Part shown: one piece after another, positions 14,024-22,268 of the stretch
How positions within the stretch are numbered: position 1 is the first letter of the stretch
How the letters are laid out: each line of letters opens with the position of its first letter
From: Oscillospiraceae bacterium
Lineage (GTDB): Bacteria > Bacillota > Clostridia > Oscillospirales > Oscillospiraceae
Reading direction: 5' to 3'
Assembly (NCBI GenBank): GCA_017936205.1
Contig: JAGBGB010000340.1
Coordinates: forward strand, 1-26,166
DNA: 26,166 nucleotides
Translations under genes and position numbers: made by a program
Notes under the pieces: model-generated
What the model was told of the DNA's origin: nothing
Database searches by the model: none
What the model saw: the letters and a program-made list of their open reading frames with translations, nothing else

Positions 14024-15043
14024 TCACGACCTTTCTGTATGGAGCTCTACTGCGTGGCAGATACTTGGAATGCTTTCGCCCTGCTGGATCGAAACAGGGG
14101 AGAGCAGAGCACCTGTTCCACAGAATAGCATTCTGTTTATCTTCCTTCTCTGCATTTGTCCCAGTAAATAGCCGCAGAGAACCGCTGCACTGCAGCCACA
14201 GCCACTTCCACCGCAGTGCACATCCTGTTTCTCTAAATCAAATATCAATACACCGCAGTCCTCGTAGTGGGGACCAAAATCAATGCCTTCTTTTTCAAAC
14301 AACTGACGTAGGGCTTGACTGCCAAGCTTTCCAAGATCACCGGTTACGATCAGGTCATAATCCTTCGGCCCCGTACCTGTGTCACGGAAATGGGCAAGAA
14401 TGGTTTGGAATGCAGCAGGAGCCATAGCGGCTCCCATATTATTCCCATCTGTAACGCCGGCGTCTGTCACGCATCCAATGGTTGCAGATCGCAGATAGGG
14501 GCCGTTTCCACTTTTTCCGATGATCACCGCACCGCAGCCTGTAACCGTCCATTGAGCCGTTGGGGGTCTCTGTCCGCCGTATCCCAGAGGGAAGCGATAT
14601 TGCCGCTCTGAGGAGGCGAAGTGGGAGGAGCTAAGTGCAGATACTCGGTTGCAGAAGCCACCGGCGACACTCATTCCTGCAAGGAGCATACCCTCTGCCA
14701 TAGTAGAACAAGCACCATATAGTCCAAGGGTAGGGATGTTCTTCCCTCTCATACTAAAGCTTGAACCAATGCACTGGTTGAGTAGATCTCCGAGGAATAC
14801 AGCATCCAAATCCTTTTCCTCTAAAGCAGCTTTTTGCAGTGCCAATTGCAGGGCTGTTCTTTGCATATGTGTTTCCGCCTTCTCCCATGAGATCTGACCG
14901 AAATGACCGTCTCTTGCACTGAGGTCGAAGCTACCGGATAGGGGACCACAGGCTTCCATTTTCCCAACAACTGATGCAAAGGACAGAATAGACGGCGGCT
15001 CTGAGAAAACAATGGTCTGTTTCCTTTTTCGCAATTCTTGCAT
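14024..15043 (-). CDS. spoVAD: Stage V sporulation protein AD
   Basis: This 339-residue protein has the thiolase-like fold of SpoVAD. The start is FSEPPSILSFASVVGKMEACGPL, followed by KAETHMQRTALQLALQKA, LYGACSTMAEGM with the conserved pseudo-active-site Cys region, and GGSGCGCSAAVLCGYLL near the C-terminus. SpoVAD binds dipicolinic acid on the forespore membrane and is needed for its uptake. ATG 15043 follows CAGGAGGTG. The usual upstream partner spoVAC is absent: the next gene upstream is an NlpC/P60 endopeptidase, separated by a terminator. Overlap with spoVAE indicates one transcript. Confidence 0.95.
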   Translation of the reverse strand: MQELRKRKQTIVFSEPPSILSFASVVGKMEACGPLSGSFDLSARDGHFGQISWEKAETHMQRTALQLALQKAALEEKDLDAVFLGDLLNQCIGSSFSMRGKNIPTLGLYGACSTMAEGMLLAGMSVAGGFCNRVSALSSSHFASSERQYRFPLGYGGQRPPTAQWTVTGCGAVIIGKSGNGPYLRSATIGCVTDAGVTDGNNMGAAMAPAAFQTILAHFRDTGTGPKDYDLIVTGDLGKLGSQALRQLFEKEGIDFGPHYEDCGVLIFDLEKQDVHCGGSGCGCSAAVLCGYLLGQMQRRKINRMLFCGTGALLSPVSIQQGESIPSICHAVELHTERS

Positions 15044-15086
15044 GATTGCACCTCCTGTTTATTTTGTAATATTCTGTGCAGAAGCA

Positions 15087-15129
15087 CAAAAAAATTGCAC
15101 CTTTCTGTGAAAGAAAGGTGCAATTTTTA
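15087..15129 (-). terminator. Terminator of the NlpC/P60 gene
   Basis: A 16-bp stem (15091-15106 with 15112-15127, 5-nt loop) has a T-run on the minus strand, just after the stop at 15143. It also insulates spoVAD from upstream transcription. Confidence 0.93.
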
Positions 15130-15142
15130 TGTATGACTTAAC

Positions 15143-16069
15143 TCATTCAACAATTCGACGAGCAGTCAAATAGCGGCTGTCGTAATAGCTCTGAGACAGG
15201 CTTGTAATCACCACGCCGGTGCTTGAGTTCTGAGCGTGGACGAACTTACCGTCCCCGATGTAAATACCAACATGGCTGGCAGAGCTGCCGTAACCGAAGA
15301 ATACCAGATCACCGGGCTGAAGCTGGTCGCGGGAAATCTTTGTTCCGTTAGACAGCTGTGCGGTAGCGGTACGCTTAACGGTATAACCCATCTGACGGCA
15401 TACATACTGAACGAAACCGGAGCAGTCGAAGCCGGAAGGGGAGGAGCCACCGTAAACATAGGGATAGCCCACAAAGGTCTTTGCATAGGCTACCAGCTTC
15501 TCACCTGCGCTGAGAGAGCTGCTGTTGTTATTGTTGCTGTTGTTGCTTCCGGAGCTGACACCGTAATTATCAGCAGGCTTATCCAGAAGCTCTACCAAAT
15601 CAGAACGAATGTAACCTACCTGATCCTTGGCACGAACCTTGTACCAGCCACAGTTGAAGCCGAAGATCTCAACCTTGCTGCCTCTGTAAAGCTGTGCAAC
15701 ACGGCTCTTAGAGGTGCTGGGACCACTGCGCATATTGACGACGGAGCCATCAATGCTGCCGGTACCAAGATCAATGTTCTCCCGCTCCTTCAGAGTCAGA
15801 TATTGTCCACTCATGTAGCCTACCTGAAGATTATAGCTGACTTTATACCAGTCGCCTTTCTTGGAGAGAACAACAACGCTGTCACCGTAGTGGGCAGTAT
15901 CAAGGATCTTAGAGGAAGTGCTTGCATCGTTGCGCAGCCGTAATCCGCCACGGGCTTTCACAATGCCGATGTGGGTTACCATATCCGCCGCAAAAGCGGG
16001 AATAATCATAGAACATAGAATAGAAGCTGCCAAAAGGAATGCGAAAAGAGTCTTTGCCAATCGTTTCAT
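15143..16069 (-). CDS. Secreted SH3-NlpC/P60 peptidoglycan endopeptidase
   Basis: The 308-residue protein has a signal peptide with likely cleavage after AFA (residue 27), two bacterial SH3 domains (about 33-92 and 104-160), an Asn/Ser linker (about 172-186) and an NlpC/P60 domain (about 188-308). Catalytic residues are visible: Cys216 in FDCSGFVQYVCR, His266 in SHVGIYIG and His278 in FVHA. Enzymes of this type cut D-Glu/meso-DAP (or equivalent) links in stem peptides outside the cell. It starts at ATG 16069 behind GGGAGG and lies 21 nt after the stop of the 95-residue unknown gene, so the two form an operon from the promoter at 16407-16435. Confidence 0.93.
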   Translation of the reverse strand: MKRLAKTLFAFLLAASILCSMIIPAFAADMVTHIGIVKARGGLRLRNDASTSSKILDTAHYGDSVVVLSKKGDWYKVSYNLQVGYMSGQYLTLKERENIDLGTGSIDGSVVNMRSGPSTSKSRVAQLYRGSKVEIFGFNCGWYKVRAKDQVGYIRSDLVELLDKPADNYGVSSGSNNSNNNNSSSLSAGEKLVAYAKTFVGYPYVYGGSSPSGFDCSGFVQYVCRQMGYTVKRTATAQLSNGTKISRDQLQPGDLVFFGYGSSASHVGIYIGDGKFVHAQNSSTGVVITSLSQSYYDSRYLTARRIVE

Positions 16070-16090
16070 AGGAACCTCCCAAGGTTTGTT

Positions 16091-16378
16091 TTACTTTTTG
16101 GAAATGCGTGACAGCCAAATGCAGCCAACTTCCAATGCTGCATAGAAGCCTTCAAATTCGCCTTTCTTAACGATGCGATCTCTGGGACGAAGATCCGCAG
16201 CAGTGCGCTGGAGCTGGATGGCTACCTTGGTAGCAAGCTTCAGGTCGCTGAGATCAGTGGTCTCGAGGATCTGCATCTGGAGGATGTACTCATCCGCCAT
16301 AGAGCCGTAATATACCATATTGTCCTTTCTGATCAGGGGCTTGCCTTTGTACATCAGGACTTCATTTTTTTCGGACAT
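16091..16378 (-). CDS. Conserved hypothetical small protein (95 residues)
   Basis: The protein begins MSEKNEVLMYKGKPLIRKDN and carries a basic middle (LRPRDRIVKKGEFEGF) and the ending EVGCIWLSRISKK. No membrane segment, signal peptide or known motif was recognised. The alternating pattern (KGKPLIRKDNMVYYGSMADEYI) suggests a beta front and a helical middle. A strong AGGAGG site precedes ATG 16378, and the codon use matches the neighbours. It is the first gene of an operon with the NlpC/P60 endopeptidase, so a link to the cell envelope is possible but unproven. Confidence 0.8.
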   Translation of the reverse strand: MSEKNEVLMYKGKPLIRKDNMVYYGSMADEYILQMQILETTDLSDLKLATKVAIQLQRTAADLRPRDRIVKKGEFEGFYAALEVGCIWLSRISKK

Positions 16379-16406
16379 AAGGACCTCCTAATAAAAATGT
16401 AACCAT

Positions 16407-16435
16407 ATTGTAACACATCGAAGCTGATTTGTCAA
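16407..16435 (-). promoter_or_regulatory. Sigma-A promoter of the 95-residue protein/NlpC operon
   Basis: Minus strand: TTGACA (16435-16430), a 17-nt spacer and TACAAT (16412-16407), about 30 nt upstream of ATG 16378. Confidence 0.85.
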
Positions 16436-16574
16436 CTATTTTCTCCGGGTTGTTACAAATGGCCCGATTTGCAGGGGAGAGGTAAATGGAAGTTTTGGGA
16501 GGGAAGTTCCGTGAAACGATATATTTCTATGGGTTCGCTGATGGATCCCATAGCAAAGCAATGGATAGAAGTCA

Positions 16575-16604
16575 GGGCGTGTTGCAGTGACCCGCAACAC
16601 GCCC
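16575..16604 (-). terminator. GC-rich hairpin downstream of ireB
   Basis: A perfect 11-bp stem (GGGCGTGTTGC, 16575-16585, with 16594-16604) lies just past the ireB stop. A second inverted repeat (CTATGGG/CCCATAG, 16530-16556) follows. Neither has a T-run, so it is a weak or factor-dependent terminator at best. Confidence 0.4.
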
Positions 16605-16612
16605 CCGGGATC

Positions 16613-16858
16613 TTAATCGAAGAGATAATGCCGAACCAGCTCTTGCAGAAGCTCGTCACGATCGAGCTTGCAAATGAGGCTGCGAGCGTTATTGTGATTG
16701 GTAATATAGGTGGGGTCCTCAGAAAGAATGTAGCCAACGATCTGATTGATGGGATTATAGCCCTTCTCAGTGAGAGAACGGTACACCTGGGTCAGAACCT
16801 GCTTCATTTCCTCGGTATTATCTTCAACGGTACTGAACTTAATGGTATTGTGATCCAT
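16613..16858 (-). CDS. ireB: IreB-family regulatory phosphoprotein (UPF0297/DUF965)
   Basis: The 81-residue protein carries the family signature [21 protein letters not shown] (about 29-49) followed by [25 protein letters not shown]. In Enterococcus faecalis IreB is a small substrate of the Ser/Thr kinase IreK and phosphatase IreP, and it tunes cephalosporin tolerance and envelope stress. Length is normal, and the start at 16858 follows AAAGGAGGTC. The gene has its own promoter (16888-16916) and is not next to ruvX or alaS, with which the family is commonly found; it sits alone downstream of pheT. Confidence 0.93.
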   Translation of the reverse strand: MDHNTIKFSTVEDNTEEMKQVLTQVYRSLTEKGYNPINQIVGYILSEDPTYITNHNNARSLICKLDRDELLQELVRHYLFD

Positions 16859-16887
16859 AACGCTGACCTCCTTTGCTCTTTTCTAAT

Positions 16888-16916
16888 ACTATAACCGAAA
16901 ACAGCGGGAAAGTAAA
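16888..16916 (-). promoter_or_regulatory. Sigma-A promoter of ireB
   Basis: Minus strand: TTTACT (16916-16911), a 17-nt spacer and TATAGT (16893-16888), about 30 nt upstream of the ireB ATG. No clear terminator lies between pheT and this site, so read-through from pheST is also possible. Confidence 0.65.
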
Positions 16917-16945
16917 GGAATTTATTATGACAATTTGGTTACAAA

Positions 16946-19333
16946 TCAGCGGAGCTTTGCGTTCAATTCTGTCTCTAATTTGGACAGAATGGGGGAGACG
17001 ACGCTTTCTACATCTACGTCTGTCAGGGTACGGTCATCTGCACGGAGGCTCAGGCTGAAGGCTACGCTCTTTTTACCTTCCTCAATGCCCTTACCACGGT
17101 AGATGTCGAAGAGCTTGACCTCACGCAGTAGCTTGCCGCCGGTGGAACGGATGCAATCCTCTAACTGTGCCACAGTGACAGCCTCATCACAGACAACAGC
17201 AATATCACGGGTAGCCGCTTGATACTTGGGCAGGGGAATATAGGTTTTCTTGGGCTGCATCAGAGTGACAAGAACGGAGAAGTCCAGCTCTGCAGCATAG
17301 ATCTCTGTATCCATGTCATAGTTCTTTGCCACCAGAGGATGGATCTGACCACAGACACCTACCTGGATCCCGTTCACACTGATACTTGCACAGCGACCGG
17401 GATGATAGGAGGGGTTGTCCTTAACTGCAGTATAGCGTGCAGCAGGAATGTTCAAGCCTTCGAAAATAGTTTCAATCTCACCCTTCAGGCTGAAGAAATC
17501 CTCATTTGCGCCATAGGTTCCTAAAACCAGATGTTTGGGCTCACGGGGCAAGATCTCTCCCTCTACGGGCAGATAGACCTTTGCCAGCTCATAGAGCTTG
17601 ACGGAGATGTTGTGATAATTATAGTTACGGGCAAGAACGCTGAGCATAGAGGGCAGTGCAATGGTGCGCATAACTGAGGTGTCCTCGCCCAGAGGATTCT
17701 GGATACACAGAGTCTTACGCAGGGGAGAATCAGAAGGCAGTCTGATCTGGTCAAAGATGCCGGGGGAAACGAAGGAATAGCTGAGGATCTCACTGTAGCC
17801 AAGGCTGCGGCACAGAGAGCCGGTGAGGTTTTCCTGTACCATGTTACCGGTATAGCCGCCTTCAGCGGTTTCGGCACGGAAGGTGGTGGTGGGGATCACA
17901 TTGTAGCCGTACAGTCTGCCTACCTCCTCGGCAATGTCTGCCATGATCTGCAGATCGGGACGGAAGGAGGGAACCAGAATGGTATTTCCCTCTACAGGGA
18001 TTTCAAGCCTATTCAGATAGTCTAACATATCTTCCTTGGAAATATTCGTACCAAGGAGAGCGTTGATCCGATCGGGCTCCAGCTCCAGTGTACGGGGCTG
18101 GGGAATGTAGTTGAGGATATCGATCATGCCGTCCATGACCTCACCTGCACCCAGAAGCTCTACCAGCTCGCAGGCACGGTTGACCGCAGGGACAGTCAGC
18201 ATGGGATCAATGTTCTTCTCGAACTTACCGGAGGACTCTGTACGCATGCCCAGAGCCAGTGCAGTCTGACGGATAGAGGTTCCGTCAAAGTTTGCAGACT
18301 CGAAGACAACATCAACGGTATCATCTACGATCTCGGAATTTTCGCCGCCCATAACACCTGCCAGACCGATGGGCTTCTCACCATCAGCAATGACCAGCAT
18401 ACCGGGAGTAAGCTTCCGTTCATTGCCGTCTAAAGTAACCAGAGTTTCTCCCTCCACTGCCTCACGAACAACGATCTTCTTGGAGGAAATATAACGATAA
18501 TCGAAAGCGTGCATGGGCTGACCGTATTCCAGCATAACATAGTTGGTAATATCTACGATGTTGTTAATGGGTCGGACACCGTTGGCACGGAGTCTCTGAC
18601 GGAGCCACTTGGGGGAGGGGGCGATCTTTACATTCCGCACCATACGGGCAGAATAACGACGGCACAGCTCCTCGGCGGGAACTTCTACATCGATCAGATC
18701 CAACAGATTCCCCTCTGCTCCGCCCTTGACCACAGGCTCATGATGCTTCATGGGAAGGTTGAAGGCTGCAGCGGATTCACGAGCCAAGCCAATGATGGAA
18801 TAGCAGTCGGGTCGATTGTTGGTGATCTCGAAGTCAACAACCGTATCATCGTTGCCGATAACCAGATTGATATCATCACCGGGCTTGCAATCCTCTTCTA
18901 AGATCCAGATGCCGTCTTCAATGGCATAGGGAACATCGTTGAGAGTCAGATTCAACTCTTTAATGGAGCACAGCATACCGTTGGAAACTTCTCCACGGAG
19001 TTTACCCTTTGTAATGTGGATCCCACCGGGGAGGCGGGAATTATGCAGAGCGGCAGGAACCAGATCGCCCTGCTTCACATTCTGCGCACCGGTAACGATC
19101 TGTACAGGTTCTTCCTTGCCTACATCGACCTGACAGACCCACATATGATCGGAATTGGTGTGTCTCTCGATGGAGAGGATCTTACCTACAACAACATTCT
19201 TGATCTCAGCGTCCAGTCTTTCATAGGTTTCAACCTTCTGACCGGCAACGGTGAGAACTTCTACATACTCTTTATCGGAAACATGAGAAAGGTCAACAAA
19301 TTCCTCATGGAGCCATTTTCTGTTCAGTTTCAT
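16946..19333 (-). CDS. pheT: Phenylalanine--tRNA ligase beta subunit
   Basis: The 795-residue protein is of normal length for bacterial PheT. In order it shows the N-terminal tRNA-binding (EMAP/OB) region (IERHTNSDHMWVCQVDVG near 55-72), B3/B4 editing and B5 domains (with FDYRYISSKKIVVREA and GVMGGENSEI), the catalytic-like core, and the C-terminal anticodon-binding (FDX-ACB) domain (PLPKYQAATRDIAVVCDE). With PheS it forms the alpha2-beta2 enzyme that charges tRNA-Phe and edits mischarged Tyr. It starts 12 nt after the pheS stop behind AGGAGGTG and is controlled by the shared T-box leader. Confidence 0.97.
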   Translation of the reverse strand: MKLNRKWLHEEFVDLSHVSDKEYVEVLTVAGQKVETYERLDAEIKNVVVGKILSIERHTNSDHMWVCQVDVGKEEPVQIVTGAQNVKQGDLVPAALHNSRLPGGIHITKGKLRGEVSNGMLCSIKELNLTLNDVPYAIEDGIWILEEDCKPGDDINLVIGNDDTVVDFEITNNRPDCYSIIGLARESAAAFNLPMKHHEPVVKGGAEGNLLDLIDVEVPAEELCRRYSARMVRNVKIAPSPKWLRQRLRANGVRPINNIVDITNYVMLEYGQPMHAFDYRYISSKKIVVREAVEGETLVTLDGNERKLTPGMLVIADGEKPIGLAGVMGGENSEIVDDTVDVVFESANFDGTSIRQTALALGMRTESSGKFEKNIDPMLTVPAVNRACELVELLGAGEVMDGMIDILNYIPQPRTLELEPDRINALLGTNISKEDMLDYLNRLEIPVEGNTILVPSFRPDLQIMADIAEEVGRLYGYNVIPTTTFRAETAEGGYTGNMVQENLTGSLCRSLGYSEILSYSFVSPGIFDQIRLPSDSPLRKTLCIQNPLGEDTSVMRTIALPSMLSVLARNYNYHNISVKLYELAKVYLPVEGEILPREPKHLVLGTYGANEDFFSLKGEIETIFEGLNIPAARYTAVKDNPSYHPGRCASISVNGIQVGVCGQIHPLVAKNYDMDTEIYAAELDFSVLVTLMQPKKTYIPLPKYQAATRDIAVVCDEAVTVAQLEDCIRSTGGKLLREVKLFDIYRGKGIEEGKKSVAFSLSLRADDRTLTDVDVESVVSPILSKLETELNAKLR

Positions 19334-19345
19334 AGGAACACCTCC

Positions 19346-20389
19346 TTAGAATTGGGACAGGAAACGAACATCGTTCTCGAAGATCAAACGAAGGTCGTTA
19401 AACCGCAGCCGTCCCATAGCCATACGCTCCAGACCGATGCCGAAGGCAAAGCCGGAATACTTCTTGGAGTCAATGCCACAGCCCTCCAGGACCTCAGGAT
19501 GAACCATGCCGGCACCCAGCAGCTCGATCCAGCCTTCTCCGTGGCAGGTAGAGCAAACCTGACCATCGATCTCACCCTTACCGCCGCACTTGAAGCACTG
19601 CATATCTACCTCACAGCTGGGTTCGGTGAAGGGGAAGTGGTGGGGACGGAAACGGCAAACCGCATCCTCAGAATACAGACGCTTGATCAGGGTTTCCAAT
19701 GCACCCTTCAGATCAGCCATGGTGATGCCTTCATCCACAACCAGACCTTCGATCTGATGGAACATGGGGGAGTGGGTTGCATCGGCTTCATCCTTACGGA
19801 ATACACGACCGGGAGCCAGAACTCGGATGGGAGGCTTCATGTTCTCCATAACACGGATCTGCACGGAGCTGGTCTGCGTACGAAGAAGGACGGAATCATC
19901 ATCATTGAAATAGAAGGTATCGCTGCGATCACGGGAGGGGTGTCCCTCTTCAATGTTCAAGCGAGTAAAGTTATAGGCAGCTTCTTCTACCTCCGGACCG
20001 TCAACGATCTGATAGCCCATACCGATGAAGATCTCCTTGACCTCCTGCAGGACCTTGTTCATAGGATGCTGATGTCCCATTTCGACCTTCTTGCCGGGGA
20101 TGGTCACATCAATGGCTTCCTCCTGAAGCTGCTTTTCCAGTGCAGCGGCATTGAGGTCAGCCTTACGAGCCTCTAAGGTTGCTTCCAACTCAGCACGGAC
20201 GGAGTTGGCGATCTGCCCCATAACAGGTCTTTCTTCAGCGGAGAGCTTTCCCATCTGCTTCAGTACAGCAGTGAGCTCACCCTTCTTGCCCAATACACGG
20301 ACCCGAACCGCTTCTAAGGCAGCAGCATCCGCAGCGGCAGCGATCTCAGCCAAGGCTGTGGCTTTGATCTGTTCCAGTTGTTGTCTCAT
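19346..20389 (-). CDS. pheS: Phenylalanine--tRNA ligase alpha subunit
   Basis: The 347-residue protein has an N-terminal coiled-coil region (about 1-90) that contacts tRNA-Phe and a class II synthetase core. Motifs seen include GHQHPMNKVLQE, the motif 2 region APGRVFRKDEADATHSPMFHQ, and motif 3 GIGLERMAMGRL near the end. A Cys-rich CFKCGGKGEIDGQVCSTCHGEG stretch is a possible zinc knuckle, a variation on the CxxC region usual before GWIELLGAGMVHPEV. It activates Phe for transfer to tRNA together with PheT. ATG 20389 follows AAAGGAG at the end of the T-box leader. Confidence 0.97.
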   Translation of the reverse strand: MRQQLEQIKATALAEIAAAADAAALEAVRVRVLGKKGELTAVLKQMGKLSAEERPVMGQIANSVRAELEATLEARKADLNAAALEKQLQEEAIDVTIPGKKVEMGHQHPMNKVLQEVKEIFIGMGYQIVDGPEVEEAAYNFTRLNIEEGHPSRDRSDTFYFNDDDSVLLRTQTSSVQIRVMENMKPPIRVLAPGRVFRKDEADATHSPMFHQIEGLVVDEGITMADLKGALETLIKRLYSEDAVCRFRPHHFPFTEPSCEVDMQCFKCGGKGEIDGQVCSTCHGEGWIELLGAGMVHPEVLEGCGIDSKKYSGFAFGIGLERMAMGRLRFNDLRLIFENDVRFLSQF

Positions 20390-20443
20390 GTTTTATCTCC
20401 TTTGTTGAATGATACGATACTTTGATATAAGGGGGCGGAAAAG

Positions 20444-20480
20444 AAAAACGCCCTCCATCCGAACAGCCGGACGAAAGACG
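20444..20480 (-). terminator. T-box terminator of pheST
   Basis: A 13-bp stem including G-U pairs (20468-20480 with 20449-20461 on the minus strand, 6-nt loop) is followed by a T-run and lies upstream of pheS. Formation of the antiterminator with uncharged tRNA-Phe would prevent it. Confidence 0.9.
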
Positions 20481-20695
20481 ATGCTTCCGCGGTACCACCC
20501 GCCTTCGCAGCAGAGCTGCGCTCTCATGCCTGTAACGGCGGCAACCGACCACTCCTACTGGCCTGTGGTGTACACAGAGCGGTTCAGGTGGCAGCTCACG
20601 GGAGAAGGCCTGCATCGTCGGCGATGGGTGTATCCCAGCTCCACACCCTCTCTGAAAACGCCTTAGACGATCGACAGCCCGATCATTGCTTTTCC
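20444..20695 (-). promoter_or_regulatory. T-box leader of pheST
   Basis: On the minus strand the T-box core GGGTGGTACCGCGG is present at 20500-20487, directly before the terminator. The upstream part forms the long Stem I region. A TTC triplet at 20606-20604 is a candidate Phe specifier, but the exact specifier loop was not settled by reading. T-boxes sense uncharged tRNA, so transcription of pheST rises when Phe-tRNA is scarce. The same leader explains the roughly 310 gene-free bases upstream of pheS. Confidence 0.93.
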
Positions 20696-20700
20696 TATGA

Positions 20701-20729
20701 ATTATACCATAAGATCCCTTTTAATGCAA
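20701..20729 (-). promoter_or_regulatory. Sigma-A promoter of pheST
   Basis: Minus strand: TTGCAT (20729-20724), a 17-nt spacer and TATAAT (20706-20701), placing the transcript start near 20695. Confidence 0.88.
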
Positions 20730-20759
20730 GAGTAATTTATGAATTTCTGATCTGAATCA

Positions 20760-20791
20760 TTGACAAGTATGGATAAGCTTGTTAGTATAAT
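20760..20791 (+). promoter_or_regulatory. Probable promoter of the nnrD-lipoprotein-alr-mazF run
   Basis: TTGACA (20760-20765) and TATAAT (20786-20791) are consensus hexamers but are 20 nt apart, longer than ideal. The -10 box places the transcript start near 20798, which rules out the ATG at 20798 as a normal start for nnrD. AAGCTTGTT lies in the spacer. Confidence 0.6.
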
Positions 20792-20830
20792 CCTATCATG
20801 ATGCCAAATAGATACAAGGTGGTAATAGAG

Positions 20831-21688
20831 TTGAAAGTGATACAAGTTCCTTTAATGAGAGTTAACGCATCTACCATTCGCCGTTGGATCCCTGAACGGA
20901 ATCAGAATACCCATAAAGGAAATTATGGACGGATCTTGCTTCTCTGCGGCGCAGAGAGCTATACCGGTGCTCCGGAGCTGGCTGCAAAAGCTGCAGCTCG
21001 AACCGGGGCAGGTTTGATCTTTCTGGGTGTGCCCCAATGTGTTTATCCCATAGTTGCAAGCAAGCTTACGGAACCTATGGTTTTTCCCTTGCCGGATCGG
21101 GGCGGTATGCTCAGCGAGGAGGCAATTCCCATAATCTTAGATCGGCTTTCTCAATGTGATGCCTGTCTGATCGGCTGCGGATTGGGACAATCTGAGGGAA
21201 CGAGAGAGGTGGTGAAGGCAGTGCTGCATAATGCAGGCTGCCCCGTAGTGTTGGACGCAGATGGCATAAATGTTCTGTCCGAACATATAGATATTCTGCG
21301 TGATGCAGTATGTCCTGTGGTTCTGACCCCACATGGAGGGGAGTTCCGAAGACTGGGTGGGGATCTAAACCATCCCTTAAGGGAAGCGAAGCGTTTATCT
21401 CGAGAATTAGGGGTAACCATTCTGCTGAAGGGTCATAGGAGCTTGATCTGTGGCGGTGCATGCTTCGTCAATTGCTGCGGCAATGCAGGGATGGCAACAG
21501 GCGGAAGCGGAGATGCCCTTGCGGGGATCTTGGTATCCTTATTGGGACAAGGCTTGAGTCCTATAAAGGCTGCTTCAGCCGCCGCATGGCTCCATGGAAC
21601 GGCGGGAGATCTCTGTGCTGCTGAGATCGGTCAGTACGGAATGCTTCCCTCAGACCTTATAGAGATGCTGCCACGACTATTACCATAG
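20831..21688 (+). CDS. nnrD: ADP/ATP-dependent NAD(P)HX dehydratase
   Basis: The chosen start is TTG 20831, with AAGGTGG 8-9 nt upstream; the in-frame ATGs at 20798/20801 coincide with the expected transcript start, and ATG 20855 is a shorter alternative. The 285-residue protein is a ribokinase-fold YjeF C-terminal domain: KGNYGRILLLCGAESYTGA (nucleotide loop), LIGCGLGQSEGT, VLDADGINVL, LTPHGGEFRRL and the anion-hole/catalytic Asp motif GGSGDALAGI. The family repairs hydrated NADH and NADPH. The epimerase (NnrE) half is absent, so this is the single-domain form. It heads the run lipoprotein-alr-mazF, with 12 nt to the lipoprotein start. Confidence 0.92.
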   Translation: MKVIQVPLMRVNASTIRRWIPERNQNTHKGNYGRILLLCGAESYTGAPELAAKAAARTGAGLIFLGVPQCVYPIVASKLTEPMVFPLPDRGGMLSEEAIPIILDRLSQCDACLIGCGLGQSEGTREVVKAVLHNAGCPVVLDADGINVLSEHIDILRDAVCPVVLTPHGGEFRRLGGDLNHPLREAKRLSRELGVTILLKGHRSLICGGACFVNCCGNAGMATGGSGDALAGILVSLLGQGLSPIKAASAAAWLHGTAGDLCAAEIGQYGMLPSDLIEMLPRLLP

Positions 21689-21700
21689 GAGTGTATTATA

Positions 21701-22258
21701 TTGCGGCGATTACTCATTTGTGTTGCATTCTTGGTTGTTCTTACAGGCTGTAGGGCAGAGGAGAGCGTTTTATCGCAGGCTGTTTCCTTCCGTGGGAAAT
21801 TAGTTTCCTCAGGTGGTTGTAGCTTTCGGGCTGAGATTACAGCTGATTATGGGGACTATGTCCACTGCTTCACGGTAGACTGTGATGCAGATGTGGATGG
21901 GACTGTGCAGTTTACTGTACTGGAGCCGGAAACCATTACCGGCATCAGTGGAAAGCTAACCGAAGACGGTGGCTGTATTACTTACGACGGTCTACAGCTT
22001 GCATTTGAGCTGCTTGCTTCGGATCAGATCTCTCCTGTCAGTGCACCGGGATATATGGCAAACTGTTGGCTCAAGGAGTATATTCTGTCAGCCGGACAGG
22101 AGGATAGGATCTATCGTGTTACTTATGAGAAAAAAATCAACGGAAAAGACCTGTTACTTGATACTTGCTTTGAAAACGGTATACCAATTTCCGCTGACCT
22201 GTGTTATAATGGATATAGAATTCTACATCTGAAGATTTCTGATTTTGCGTTTCACTAA
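21701..22258 (+). CDS. LolA-like lipoprotein
   Basis: The start is TTG 21701 with AGGAG at 21687-21691. The 185-residue product has a lipoprotein signal (RRLLICVAFLVVLTGC) with lipobox LTGC and Cys17 as the acylation site. The rest is beta-rich, and its shape fits LolA/LppX-like single-domain lipoproteins such as the Bacillus YdcC group found next to alr. Its exact role is not known. Its last codons overlap the ribosome site of alr, so the two genes are coupled. Confidence 0.78.
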   Translation: MRRLLICVAFLVVLTGCRAEESVLSQAVSFRGKLVSSGGCSFRAEITADYGDYVHCFTVDCDADVDGTVQFTVLEPETITGISGKLTEDGGCITYDGLQLAFELLASDQISPVSAPGYMANCWLKEYILSAGQEDRIYRVTYEKKINGKDLLLDTCFENGIPISADLCYNGYRILHLKISDFAFH

Positions 22259-22268
22259 GGAGAACTTC

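Noticed and set aside
15236-15943. Plus-strand frame of 235 codons opposite the NlpC/P60 gene
   Set aside because: It is antisense to a gene with signal peptide, SH3 domains and catalytic triad; no independent support.
19016-20176. Plus-strand open frame of 386 codons opposite pheS and pheT
   Set aside because: It is antisense to two certain genes and shows no motif, ribosome site or promoter.
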